Assembly: GCA_030148045.1 (NCBI GenBank)
Contig: JASBUE010000265.1
Coordinates: 1-21,991, forward strand
Direction: 5' to 3'
Length of the DNA: 21,991 nucleotides
From: Candidatus Tenderia sp.
GTDB lineage: Bacteria; Pseudomonadota; Gammaproteobacteria; Tenderiales; Tenderiaceae
The position numbers and the translations under genes were made by a program. This document shows positions 1 through 7,277 of this stretch, piece after piece. The notes below the pieces were generated by a model. It did no database searches. It was not told the origin of the DNA and worked only from the letters and a program-made list of their open reading frames with translations. Each line of letters starts with the position of its first letter. Positions within the stretch are counted from its first letter, which is position 1.

Positions 1-813
1 CCCCGCAGCCTGACACAAGTCGCCACCGGCCTGGCCCTGCTGGCCCTGTTGGGCGGCTGTGCTTCGGGGCCTTACCAGCGCGGAGACGGCGCCCCCAATG
101 TGCACGTCAATATCGACGCTATTTCGGATGCCGTGCCGCGCCACGAACCCTTGAGCAAGTACGGCAATCCACAGACCTATGTGGTCCACGGCAAGACCTA
201 CAAGACCCTGCAGAGCAGCAAGGGCTTCGTCGAACGCGGCATCGCCTCCTGGTACGGCACCAAGTTTCATGGCCGCCGCACCTCCAGCGGCGAGACCTAC
301 AACATGTACGCCATGACCGCGGCCCACAAGAACCTGCCGCTGCCCACCTACGTGGAGGTCACCAATCTCGATAATGATCGCCGCGTCATCGTCAAGGTGA
401 ACGACCGCGGTCCGTTTTACGACGGCCGCATTATCGATCTTTCCTACGCCGCCGCCATCAAGCTGGGCATCAACACGCACGGCACGGGGCGAGTGGAGAT
501 CCGCGCCATCGATCCCGACCGGCCCAGCGCCCACCGCCTGGCCCGGCAAATCGATCAGGCGGCGAAGCACGAGGCCGGCCAGCATCTCTATCTCCAGGTG
601 GGTGCCTTCAGCTCACGTCTGAATGCCGAAAACCTGCGCCGGCGCCTGTCGCAGGTGGCGGACAATCCGGTACATATCTTCCCCGGCAACGATCCTACCC
701 AGCCGGTCTACCGGGTGCGCATCGGCCCCCTGGCCAGCGACCGGGAGGCCGAACGGCTGGCCTCGCACCTGATCGACCAGGGCATTACCAACACCAGTAT
801 GATCATCGATTAA
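1..813 (+). CDS. rlpA: RlpA septal ring lipoprotein / lytic transglycosylase, 5' partial
   Basis: Outer-membrane lipoprotein of the RlpA family, known to bind or cleave peptidoglycan lacking stem peptides at the division site. The reading frame is open from base 1. It shows a hydrophobic stretch (ATGLALLALL) and a lipobox LGGC with the lipidated Cys at bases 58-60, so the true start lies upstream of the window; a TTG at base 49 is only an internal codon. A double-psi beta-barrel domain follows (about 235-500, with GIASWYG, TAAHKNLPLPTYVEVTNL and VNDRGPF), then a C-terminal SPOR domain (about 580-800) that targets denuded septal glycan. In the catalytic stretch GETYNMYAMTAAH, the Glu and His of the Pseudomonas enzyme are kept. 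The residue I align with its Asp123 is Asn (bases 301-303). It lies directly upstream of dacA, the usual order in gammaproteobacteria. Confidence 0.93.
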   Translation, partial: PRSLTQVATGLALLALLGGCASGPYQRGDGAPNVHVNIDAISDAVPRHEPLSKYGNPQTYVVHGKTYKTLQSSKGFVERGIASWYGTKFHGRRTSSGETYNMYAMTAAHKNLPLPTYVEVTNLDNDRRVIVKVNDRGPFYDGRIIDLSYAAAIKLGINTHGTGRVEIRAIDPDRPSAHRLARQIDQAAKHEAGQHLYLQVGAFSSRLNAENLRRRLSQVADNPVHIFPGNDPTQPVYRVRIGPLASDREAERLASHLIDQGITNTSMIID

Positions 814-916
814 ATCGGCTCAAAATTACATTTTCCGGAACATTCCCGGTAAAATGGCGTCCATTGAGTACCATCCCGTTGTTACTTTTTTCACTTTTCA
901 TCTGCATCCAGGAAAA

Positions 917-2095
917 ATGACCACTTCCAGCCAACGTTTTTCACCCAGATTCGCGCCCCTGTTCGGTCTCATCTACACCGCTCTGCTGACTCTGTTCGGC
1001 AGCACGGCGGCGGTTGCCGCCGCCGTCGACGCGCCACCGCCGCCCGAGATCGCGGCGCACAGCTTTCTGCTGATGGATTACTACAGCGGCCAAATCATCG
1101 CCGAAAAAAAGAGCGATGCGCGGCTGGAACCGGCCAGCCTGACCAAGATGATGACCGCCTACATCGTGCTCAACGAACTCAAGACGGGCAAAATCAAACT
1201 CGAGGACGAAGTGTTGATCAGCGAAAAGGCCTGGCGCATGCCCGGCTCACGCACCTTTGTCGAGGTGGGCAAGAAGGTGCCGCTGGAGACCCTGCTCAAA
1301 GGGATGATCGTGCAGTCCGGCAACGACGCCACGGTGGCACTGGCTGAATACGTTGCCGGCAGCGAAGAGGTGTTCGCCAACCTGATGAACCAGACCGCCG
1401 CGGCCCTGGGCATGAGCGCCAGCCACTTCGTCAACAGCACCGGCCTGCCTCATGAGGATCACTACACCAATGCCCGCGACATGGCCATCCTGGCGCGCGC
1501 CCTGATCCGCGATTTCCCCGACCACTACTCGTGGTATTCGATCAAAAAATTCACCTACAACGGCATCAGCCAGTACAACCGCAACAAATTGTTATGGCAG
1601 GACGACAGTGTAGACGGCATCAAGACCGGCCATACCGAGGCCGCCGGCTATTGCCTGGTCTCCTCGGCGGAGCGTGACGGCATGCGCCTGATCTCGGTGG
1701 TGCTGGGCGCCAAGAGCGAAAACGGGCGCGCCCGTGAAAGCCAGAAGCTGCTCAATTACGGTTTCCGTTTCTACGAGACCCATCGCCTTTACACCCCCCT
1801 GGAGAAACTGACCGAGACCCGGGTCTGGAAAGGCGAGAGTGAACAGCTGCCGTTAGGCATTAACAAGGAGATATACGTCACCATTCCACGCGGCCAGTAC
1901 GACAATCTGAATGCCAACCTGAAGGTTTCACCCACCATCATCGCGCCGGTGCAAAAGGGCAAACAGTACGGAGTACTGGAGGTCTCGCTGAACGGTGAAG
2001 CCATTGCCACGCGGCCGCTGGTCGCGCTGCAGGATATCGCCGAGGGCGGCCTGTTCAGCCGCCTCAAAGACGAAGCATTGCTGCTGTTCGAGTAA
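917..2095 (+). CDS. dacA: D-alanyl-D-alanine carboxypeptidase (PBP5/6 family)
   Basis: Periplasmic serine carboxypeptidase that removes the terminal D-Ala of peptidoglycan pentapeptides. From the ATG at 917 (392 aa) there is a signal peptide ending near STAAVAAA. The three penicillin-binding motifs follow: SLTK (Ser about 74, Lys about 77), SGN (about 134-136) and KTG (about 236-238). The C-terminus has the family's beta-rich domain and ends in an amphipathic segment (GGLFSRLKDEALLLF) typical of membrane anchoring. An upstream in-frame ATG at 854 would add 21 residues ahead of the signal peptide. I prefer 917 because it gives a normal signal sequence, has AGGA just upstream, and because a TAAAAT that could be a -10 box overlaps the 854 ATG. 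The rlpA-dacA order supports the symbol dacA; dacC would be the alternative name. Confidence 0.95.
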   Translation: MTTSSQRFSPRFAPLFGLIYTALLTLFGSTAAVAAAVDAPPPPEIAAHSFLLMDYYSGQIIAEKKSDARLEPASLTKMMTAYIVLNELKTGKIKLEDEVLISEKAWRMPGSRTFVEVGKKVPLETLLKGMIVQSGNDATVALAEYVAGSEEVFANLMNQTAAALGMSASHFVNSTGLPHEDHYTNARDMAILARALIRDFPDHYSWYSIKKFTYNGISQYNRNKLLWQDDSVDGIKTGHTEAAGYCLVSSAERDGMRLISVVLGAKSENGRARESQKLLNYGFRFYETHRLYTPLEKLTETRVWKGESEQLPLGINKEIYVTIPRGQYDNLNANLKVSPTIIAPVQKGKQYGVLEVSLNGEAIATRPLVALQDIAEGGLFSRLKDEALLLFE

Positions 2096-2107
2096 TCCGG
2101 GGGCCGT

Positions 2108-2971
2108 ATGTCAAACACCGTCTTTCTCAACGGCGGCTTTCTGCCGCAGGAGCAGGCCTTCGTACCGGTGATGGACCGCGGCTTCATCTTCGGCGACGGC
2201 GTCTACGAGGTGATTCCGGTGTATGGGGGGCGCCTGTTCCGCCTGGACGAACACCTGCAACGCCTGCAGCACAGCCTGGACTGCGTCCGCCTCGCCAACC
2301 CCATGACCCATGCCGAATGGGCTGACATCCTGCAACGCCTGGTGCGCGAAAACGGTGACGGCGAGCAATCGGTCTACCTGCAGGTGACCCGTGGCCATGC
2401 GCCGCGCGACCATGCCTTCCCGCTGGACGCCAAACCCACCATTTTTATCTCCAGCGCCCCTCTGAAACCGGTGGCCACCGAGCTGCTGAAAAACGGCGTA
2501 GCGGCCATTACCCTGGAAGACATTCGCTGGAAATATTGCCACATCAAGGCCATCGCCCTGCTGCCCAATATCCTGCTGCGCCAGCAGGCCATCGACGCCG
2601 AAGCACAGGAGGCGATCCTGATCCGCGACGGGGTGGTCACTGAGGGCGCGGCCAGAAATGTCTTAATTGTCACGGAGGGCGTAATCAAAACGCCGCACAA
2701 GGGCCCTTTCCTGCTGCCGGGCATCACCCGCGACCTGGTGCTGGAATTGGCCGCTACCCACGGCCTGGCTCATGAGGAGTGCCGGTTCGGGCCGGAGACG
2801 CTGGCCAGGGCTGAGGAGATCTGGCTCACCAGCTCCACCAGGGAGCTGGTGTCGGTCACCCGGCTTGACGGTAAGCCGGTGGGTGGCGGCCGGCCCGGCG
2901 CGGTGTGGCAACAGATGTACACTCTCTATCAGGGCTACAAACAGGCCCTCATTGCCGGCGCGGTTGAATAG
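2108..2971 (+). CDS. dat: D-amino-acid transaminase (class IV aminotransferase)
   Basis: PLP-dependent fold-type IV aminotransferase, 287 aa, expected to interconvert D-alanine and other D-amino acids with 2-oxo acids such as 2-oxoglutarate. Key residues match the Bacillus YM-1 D-amino-acid aminotransferase with a constant offset of two: Tyr33, the carboxylate-trap pair Arg100 and His102 (APRDHAFP), the PLP-lysine Lys147 (HIKAIALLPN) and Glu179 (VTEGAARN). The Arg/His trap argues for D-substrates rather than a branched-chain (IlvE) or aminodeoxychorismate-lyase (PabC) role. It starts 12 nt after the dacA stop and is followed by ybeD 26 nt later, so it is probably co-transcribed. A plausible role is supplying or recycling D-Ala or D-Glu for peptidoglycan, next to the carboxypeptidase that releases D-Ala. 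Confidence 0.9.
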   Translation: MSNTVFLNGGFLPQEQAFVPVMDRGFIFGDGVYEVIPVYGGRLFRLDEHLQRLQHSLDCVRLANPMTHAEWADILQRLVRENGDGEQSVYLQVTRGHAPRDHAFPLDAKPTIFISSAPLKPVATELLKNGVAAITLEDIRWKYCHIKAIALLPNILLRQQAIDAEAQEAILIRDGVVTEGAARNVLIVTEGVIKTPHKGPFLLPGITRDLVLELAATHGLAHEECRFGPETLARAEEIWLTSSTRELVSVTRLDGKPVGGGRPGAVWQQMYTLYQGYKQALIAGAVE

Positions 2972-2997
2972 ATCGCACAACATCGGAAACAGCTAAT

Positions 2998-3267
2998 ATG
3001 GCACGGCAAGATGATCAATTGATGGAATTCCCCTGCCGCTTCGCTATCAAAGCGATGGGGCTGGCGCAGGATGACTTCGACGTCTTGGTAGTATCACTGG
3101 TGCGCCAGCATGTAACCGACCTCAGCGAAGGTGCCGTGAGCACCAAACCCAGCGCCGCGGGCAAATACCTCTCCGTCACCGTCACCTTCGAGGCCAAAAG
3201 CCGCGAGCAGCTGGACAATATCTACCGCAGTCTCACCGGTCATGAACGGGTCTTGATGGCGCTCTGA
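2998..3267 (+). CDS. ybeD: YbeD family protein (DUF493)
   Basis: Small soluble protein of 89 aa matching the YbeD/DUF493 family, including the characteristic start MEFPCRFAIKAMG, the middle VVSLVRQHV, and the end VTVTFEAKSREQLDNIYRSL. The family has an ACT-like alpha/beta fold and is thought to be regulatory; its molecular function is not established. It almost always sits between dacA and lipB, as here. Its stop codon overlaps the lipB start by one base (TGATG at 3265-3269), which suggests translational coupling with lipB. Confidence 0.93.
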   Translation: MARQDDQLMEFPCRFAIKAMGLAQDDFDVLVVSLVRQHVTDLSEGAVSTKPSAAGKYLSVTVTFEAKSREQLDNIYRSLTGHERVLMAL

Positions 3268-3899
3268 TGTCCCTGCTGATCCGCCCACTGGGGCGCCAGC
3301 CCTACGAACCGGTCTGGCGCCGCATGCAAGAATTTACCGACCGACGCGCCGCCACCAGCGACGATGAAATCTGGCTGGTTGAACACGAGCCGGTCTTCAC
3401 GCTCGGCATGAACGGCAAGCCGGAGCACCTGCTCGACCCCGGCGACATTGCGGTAATCCACATCGACCGCGGCGGCCAGGTCACTTATCACGGCCCCGGC
3501 CAACTTGTGGCCTATCTGCTCATTGACCTCAAGCGACGCAAGCTGGGCGTGCGGGCGCTGGTGGAGCACATCGAGCAGGCCGTCATCGAACTGCTGGCGG
3601 ATTGCGGTATCGAGGCCCGCGGACGGCGCGACGCCCCCGGCGTTTACGTGGATGGACGCAAGATCGCCGCCCTCGGCCTGCGCGTGCGGCGCGGCTGCAG
3701 CTATCATGGCCTGGCGCTGAACGTAAACATGGACCTGGCCCCCTTCAGCCGCATCAACCCCTGTGGTTACAAGGGCATGCAGGTGACTCAGCTGGCCGAC
3801 CTGGGCGGACCGGATAACATCACCACGGTCGCGCCGGCGCTGTGCGCCGGCCTGGCACGGCAGCTGGGCTATAATGGCCTCGAATACGCACAAGGCTGA
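3267..3899 (+). CDS. lipB: Octanoyltransferase LipB
   Basis: Cytoplasmic octanoyl-[acyl-carrier-protein]:protein N-octanoyltransferase, the first step of de novo lipoate attachment to E2 subunits and GcvH. The protein is 210 aa, a normal length. The family motifs are all present: RGGQVTYHGPGQL (about 68-80), GVYVDGRKIAALGLRV with the conserved Lys132, SYHGLALNVNMDL, and INPCGYKGMQVTQ with the acyl-thioester Cys166. It starts at the ATG overlapping the ybeD stop. The lipA gene follows immediately, so the two lipoate enzymes are made from one transcript. Confidence 0.96.
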   Translation: MSLLIRPLGRQPYEPVWRRMQEFTDRRAATSDDEIWLVEHEPVFTLGMNGKPEHLLDPGDIAVIHIDRGGQVTYHGPGQLVAYLLIDLKRRKLGVRALVEHIEQAVIELLADCGIEARGRRDAPGVYVDGRKIAALGLRVRRGCSYHGLALNVNMDLAPFSRINPCGYKGMQVTQLADLGGPDNITTVAPALCAGLARQLGYNGLEYAQG

Positions 3900-3906
3900 T
3901 TGGCAA

Positions 3907-4875
3907 ATGTCGGACAAGTCCCTCGAACGTGAACGCATCGAATCCCTCGCCCCGCTCAAGGGGGCATCGAAAACCGCCCGCATTCCGGTCAAGCTGGTCC
4001 CCAGGGACGAGCCGCTGAAAAAACCGCGCTGGATCAAGGCCAAGGCCCCCACCCATCCGGAGGTGGCACGCCTCAAGGGCATCCTAAGGAAACAAAAACT
4101 GTTCACCGTCTGCGAAGAGGCGCAATGCCCCAACCTGGGCGAATGCTTCGGCCACGGCACCGCCACCTTCATGATCATGGGCGCTATCTGCACCCGGCGC
4201 TGCCCCTTCTGCGACGTGGCCCACGGCCGGCCCAAGGCGCTGGACCCGGACGAGCCCCGCCACCTGGCCGAGACCGTCCAGGCCATGGGGCTGAAATACG
4301 TAGTCATCACCTCGGTGGACCGTGACGACCTGCGCGACGGCGGTAGCGCCCATTTCGCCACCTGCATCGCCGCGGCGCGCGCCCAAATGCCCGACCTGAA
4401 GATCGAGATACTGGTGCCCGACTTCCGCGGCCGCCTCGAAATCGCTTTGTCCGAACTGGGCCGGGCCCTGCCCGATGTCTTCAATCACAACCTGGAAACC
4501 GTGCCGCGGCTCTACAAGCATGCCCGCCCGGGCGCCGACTATCAATGGTCATTGCGGCTTTTGCAGCGGTTCAAAGCAGAATATCCCGGCATCCCGACCA
4601 AATCGGGCCTGATGCTGGGACTGGGGGAAAGCGACGCGGAGATCGTCGACGTAATGCGAGACCTGCGCGCCTATGACTGCGACATGCTCACCCTGGGGCA
4701 GTACCTGCAACCGAGCCCACACCATCTGCCGGTGGAGCGTTACGTCACCCCCGAGACCTTCGGGCATTTGGCGCATGTCGCCAAGGAGCTCGGCTTCACC
4801 AACGTGGCCAGCGGCCCCATGGTGCGCTCTTCCTACCATGCCGATCTGCAAACCGCTGGGGTGCGAGTCTCCTAA
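3907..4875 (+). CDS. lipA: Lipoyl synthase LipA
   Basis: Radical SAM enzyme that inserts two sulfur atoms into protein-bound octanoyl groups to make lipoyl cofactors. It carries the auxiliary-cluster motif CEEAQCPNLGEC (Cys about 69, 74, 80) and the SAM-cluster motif CTRRCPFC (Cys about 95, 99, 102). The C-terminal RSSYHAD supplies the serine ligand of the auxiliary cluster. An alternative ATG at 3874 lies inside lipB and would add 11 residues. I chose 3907 (322 aa), 7 nt after the lipB stop, because it fits the usual N-terminus; an AAGG lies 11 nt upstream. Last gene of the plus-strand cluster; the next gene is convergent. Confidence 0.95.
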   Translation: MSDKSLERERIESLAPLKGASKTARIPVKLVPRDEPLKKPRWIKAKAPTHPEVARLKGILRKQKLFTVCEEAQCPNLGECFGHGTATFMIMGAICTRRCPFCDVAHGRPKALDPDEPRHLAETVQAMGLKYVVITSVDRDDLRDGGSAHFATCIAAARAQMPDLKIEILVPDFRGRLEIALSELGRALPDVFNHNLETVPRLYKHARPGADYQWSLRLLQRFKAEYPGIPTKSGLMLGLGESDAEIVDVMRDLRAYDCDMLTLGQYLQPSPHHLPVERYVTPETFGHLAHVAKELGFTNVASGPMVRSSYHADLQTAGVRVS

Positions 4876-4894
4876 TTCGCCACCCGGACCTCTT

Positions 4895-4931
4895 TAGAAA
4901 AAGGAAAGGCCCCGCCCAAACAGACGGAGCC
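4895..4931 (-). terminator. Rho-independent terminator after the 43-aa ORF
   Basis: Inverted repeat GGCCCCG (4908-4914) / CGGAGCC (4925-4931), seven pairs with one G-U in RNA and a 10-nt loop. Read on the minus strand it is followed at once by TTTCCTTTTTC, the arrangement of an intrinsic terminator. It lies 25 nt beyond the stop of the small minus-strand gene. The plus-strand orientation lacks a T-run, so it serves lipA poorly, if at all. Confidence 0.65.
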
Positions 4932-4956
4932 TCGCTCTTCCTAACGACCTTGCGCG

Positions 4957-5088
4957 TTAGTGATGGATTTTATGAAAACCACCGTGCATGGCGATTTCTT
5001 CGTCAACTTCGGTAGCCAAGACGGCGATCACGGTCGGCACCAGGCAAACCAATAGAATGATGCCAAAACTCATTGCACCTAAGGTCAT
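4957..5088 (-). CDS. Small single-span membrane protein, 43 aa, unknown
   Basis: I do not recognise this family. The ATG at 5088 is preceded by AGGAGG and a 6-nt spacer, about the best ribosome binding site in the window. The 43-residue product has one hydrophobic segment (about 7-25, MSFGIILLVCLVPTVIAVLA). A short acidic stretch (TEVDEEIA) and a His-rich tail (MHGGFHKIHH, four His in the last ten residues including the final two) follow. It has its own promoter with a perfect CRP-type site and its own terminator, so it looks like a real monocistronic gene rather than a chance frame. It lies downstream of petC on the same strand. A role near the respiratory chain or in metal/haem binding is a guess from position and histidines only. 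A longer in-frame start at 5175 is unlikely because it would lie upstream of the predicted transcription start. Confidence 0.75.
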   Translation of the reverse strand: MTLGAMSFGIILLVCLVPTVIAVLATEVDEEIAMHGGFHKIHH

Positions 5089-5137
5089 GACACACCTCCT
5101 ACTTTTCCTTGCGGGGACATTTATCGTCCTCATCATT

Positions 5138-5180
5138 ATTACAGACGATAGGCACATTGTTTTCTGTGACATCAATCACA
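5138..5180 (-). promoter_or_regulatory. CRP-family operator with class II-spaced promoter
   Basis: TGTGACATCAATCACA at 5165-5180 is a perfect TGTGA-N6-TCACA palindrome, the CRP (Crp/Vfr) consensus. On the minus strand a TGTAAT (5143-5138, 5 of 6 to TATAAT) would put +1 at about 5131, with the operator centred at -41.5. That is exactly the geometry of class II CRP-activated promoters. The leader before the 43-aa ORF would be about 43 nt. What is seen is the palindrome and its spacing; that a Crp-family protein binds is inference. Confidence 0.65.
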
Positions 5181-5290
5181 AAAATCAACGAAACTCCTTG
5201 CGAAAACGCGGCGGATATGGGCGGCGTTGACCGAACTGTTTCTCGCTTCTCGCCCGCAGCAATTTGCAGCAGAGGCGAGGCGGCCGGGCC

Positions 5291-5962
5291 CTAGCTGGCC
5301 GTCGTTTCCGGCAAGCGGCCCCAGATACGGCGTTTTAGCAGATACAACAAGATGGTCAAAATAATCAGGTAGATGATCACGTAGACACCCAGGCTTTCAC
5401 GCTCATCGGCATTGGGGTCCGCGGCCCACACCAGAAACGAGACCACGTCTCGCGCCTGGGCCTCGGCCTCGGCGCGCGCCGCCGAGCCCGGCTCGGTATC
5501 GGCATACGCCAGCACATCGGGCATCCTGATTCCCGGAAACAGGTGGTTGTCGATGTCCCCGCTTTCGCGATAGTAGTAGCTGGTCAAGAGGGTATAGAGG
5601 TAATCTGGGCCGTTTTTACGCGCGATCGCCATCAGGGACAGATCCGGCGGCAGCTTGCCATAGGACTCCTTGCGAAACTCGACCGGGGAGAGGCTCATCA
5701 TCCGATCATCGATTTTCTGATCCATGAGCAGATATTCGATGTCCTCCTGACTCATGCCGATGTCGGTCATATCGCTGAACCTTACATACGTGAGGCTGTG
5801 ACACAACAAACAGGTACCGGTGATGGTCTCGGCACCACGCTGGCGCGCCTCGTTGGACTCATCCACCTCGATATGCCTCAATTTGCCGGAGGTACTGGCA
5901 AGGGCGACACCCGTTCCCGCCAGCAACGCCACCATACCCACCACTGCCAACAGTCTTTTCAT
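5291..5962 (-). CDS. petC: Cytochrome c1 of the bc1 complex
   Basis: Membrane-anchored c-type haem subunit of ubiquinol:cytochrome c reductase, passing electrons from the Rieske protein to soluble cytochrome c. The protein is 223 aa. It has a signal sequence (about 1-23), the haem-binding CLLCH (Cys51, Cys54, His55), PPDLSLMA, and a probable axial Met147 in FPGIRMPDVL. One C-terminal transmembrane helix (about 193-212) is followed by a basic end (KRRIWGR). It is the third gene of petABC; its ATG is 2 nt beyond the petB stop, with GAGGAG inside the petB 3' end as ribosome binding site, so translation is probably coupled. It is short, as usual for gammaproteobacterial cytochrome c1. Confidence 0.95.
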   Translation of the reverse strand: MKRLLAVVGMVALLAGTGVALASTSGKLRHIEVDESNEARQRGAETITGTCLLCHSLTYVRFSDMTDIGMSQEDIEYLLMDQKIDDRMMSLSPVEFRKESYGKLPPDLSLMAIARKNGPDYLYTLLTSYYYRESGDIDNHLFPGIRMPDVLAYADTEPGSAARAEAEAQARDVVSFLVWAADPNADERESLGVYVIIYLIILTILLYLLKRRIWGRLPETTAS

Positions 5963-5964
5963 TG

Positions 5965-7266
5965 TTATTGCTCCTCGTCTCCCAGGCGCTGGCGAACCTG
6001 CCGCCGCAGGCGCTCACCCCCCCTGCGGCGCAGATAGTGCTCCTTTCTGAGCAGTTCCTCTTGCTCCTCGCGAATCAGCTTCTCCGCCTCGCGCGGCAGA
6101 CCCTCTTCGCGGGAACGCCGCTCCTCGCGCGCCGAAACGAAGGGCAACAGCAGGAACAGACCGAAATAGATAAAGGTGGCAATGCGGCCGATCAGAAGGA
6201 AGGCCCCTTCCGGCGGCTGGGCCCCGATATAAGATAACACCAGCACATCGAGAAAAAAGACATACACCATGACACGGTAACCGGGCCGGTAGAGCGCCCC
6301 GCCCGGCACCTTGGAGCGGTCCAGCCACGGCATGGCGGCAAAGATCAGGATGGCCATGAACATGGTGATGACGCCGCCCAGGGCATCGGGGATGGAACGC
6401 AGGATGGCGTAGAAGGGCAGGAAATACCACTCGGGCACGATATGGGCCGGGGTCTGCATAGGGTCGGCGGCGACGTTGTTTTCCGGCTCAATCCAGAATT
6501 CCGGATTGAAGAAGACAAAGCCGCAGAACACGATCAGGAACACCCCCAGCCCGAACATATCCTTGCTGGTATAAAAGGGATGAAAGGGAATATTGTCCTT
6601 GGCATGCAGGGTAATCCCCGAAGGATTACTGCTCTTGACCCAGTGCAGCGCCACCAGATGGATCACCACCGCACCGGCGATGATGAACGGAAACAAATAG
6701 TGCAGGGCGAAGAAGCGCCTCAGGGTGGCGTCGCCGACGACGAAATCGCCGCGCAGCCAGCGCACGATGTCTTCGCCATAGACCGGCGTGGTGCCGAACA
6801 GGCTGGTGATCACCTGGGCGCCCCAGTAGGACATCTGCCCCCATGGCAATAAATAGCCCATTAAGGCGGTTGCCATCAACAGGAACAGCAGCAGCAGTCC
6901 CGTCCACCATAACAGTTCGCGCGGGCGGCGGTAGGAACCGTAATACAGCGTGCGGCCGATATGAATAAAGATGACGGCGAAGAAGGCCGAGGCGCCGGTG
7001 GAATGCAGATATCGGATCAGCCAGCCGTAGTTCACATCGCGCATGATGTGCTGGATGGAATCGAAGGCCTGGTTGACATCGGCCTTGTAGTGCATGGCCA
7101 GAAAGATACCGCTGACGATCTGCAGCACCAGGATGAACAGGGCGAGAAAACCGAAATTCCACAAGTAATTGAGATTGCGCGGCACCGGATACTCGGTCAG
7201 CTCATGCTTGATCACCTCGGTGAGGGGAAAACGCTCATCGACCCATACGTACGTTTTTTTCAACAT
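5965..7266 (-). CDS. petB: Cytochrome b of the bc1 complex, with a charged C-terminal tail
   Basis: Integral di-haem subunit that carries the quinol oxidation and reduction sites. The protein is 433 aa from the ATG at 7266, preceded by GGGGAGG and a 4-nt spacer; a TTG at 7281 overlapping petA is less likely. Haem ligands are His88/His102 and His189/His203. The 14-residue spacing in both pairs is the bc1 rather than b6f pattern, and both halves are in one polypeptide. The Qo-site PEWY is at about 278-281. After the last helix comes a 56-residue, strongly charged, Arg/Glu-rich tail (about 378-433), probably helical and cytoplasmic, beyond the usual end of the conserved domain. Confidence 0.95.
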   Translation of the reverse strand: MLKKTYVWVDERFPLTEVIKHELTEYPVPRNLNYLWNFGFLALFILVLQIVSGIFLAMHYKADVNQAFDSIQHIMRDVNYGWLIRYLHSTGASAFFAVIFIHIGRTLYYGSYRRPRELLWWTGLLLLFLLMATALMGYLLPWGQMSYWGAQVITSLFGTTPVYGEDIVRWLRGDFVVGDATLRRFFALHYLFPFIIAGAVVIHLVALHWVKSSNPSGITLHAKDNIPFHPFYTSKDMFGLGVFLIVFCGFVFFNPEFWIEPENNVAADPMQTPAHIVPEWYFLPFYAILRSIPDALGGVITMFMAILIFAAMPWLDRSKVPGGALYRPGYRVMVYVFFLDVLVLSYIGAQPPEGAFLLIGRIATFIYFGLFLLLPFVSAREERRSREEGLPREAEKLIREEQEELLRKEHYLRRRGGERLRRQVRQRLGDEEQ

Positions 7267-7277
7267 GTCGCCTCCCC

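Noticed and set aside
3240..4484. 414-aa minus-strand frame opposite lipB and lipA
   Set aside because: Covers two well-identified plus-strand genes; composition is that of an antisense frame.
5165..5180. FNR/DNR-type site reading of the palindrome
   Set aside because: FNR-like sites need TTGAT-N4-ATCAA; here only one partial TTGAT is present and the match to TGTGA-N6-TCACA is perfect.
5225..5290. Possible petC terminator (CTCGCC...GGCGAG hairpin)
   Set aside because: Only a six-pair stem with a long loop and no T-run on the minus strand, so too weak to report.
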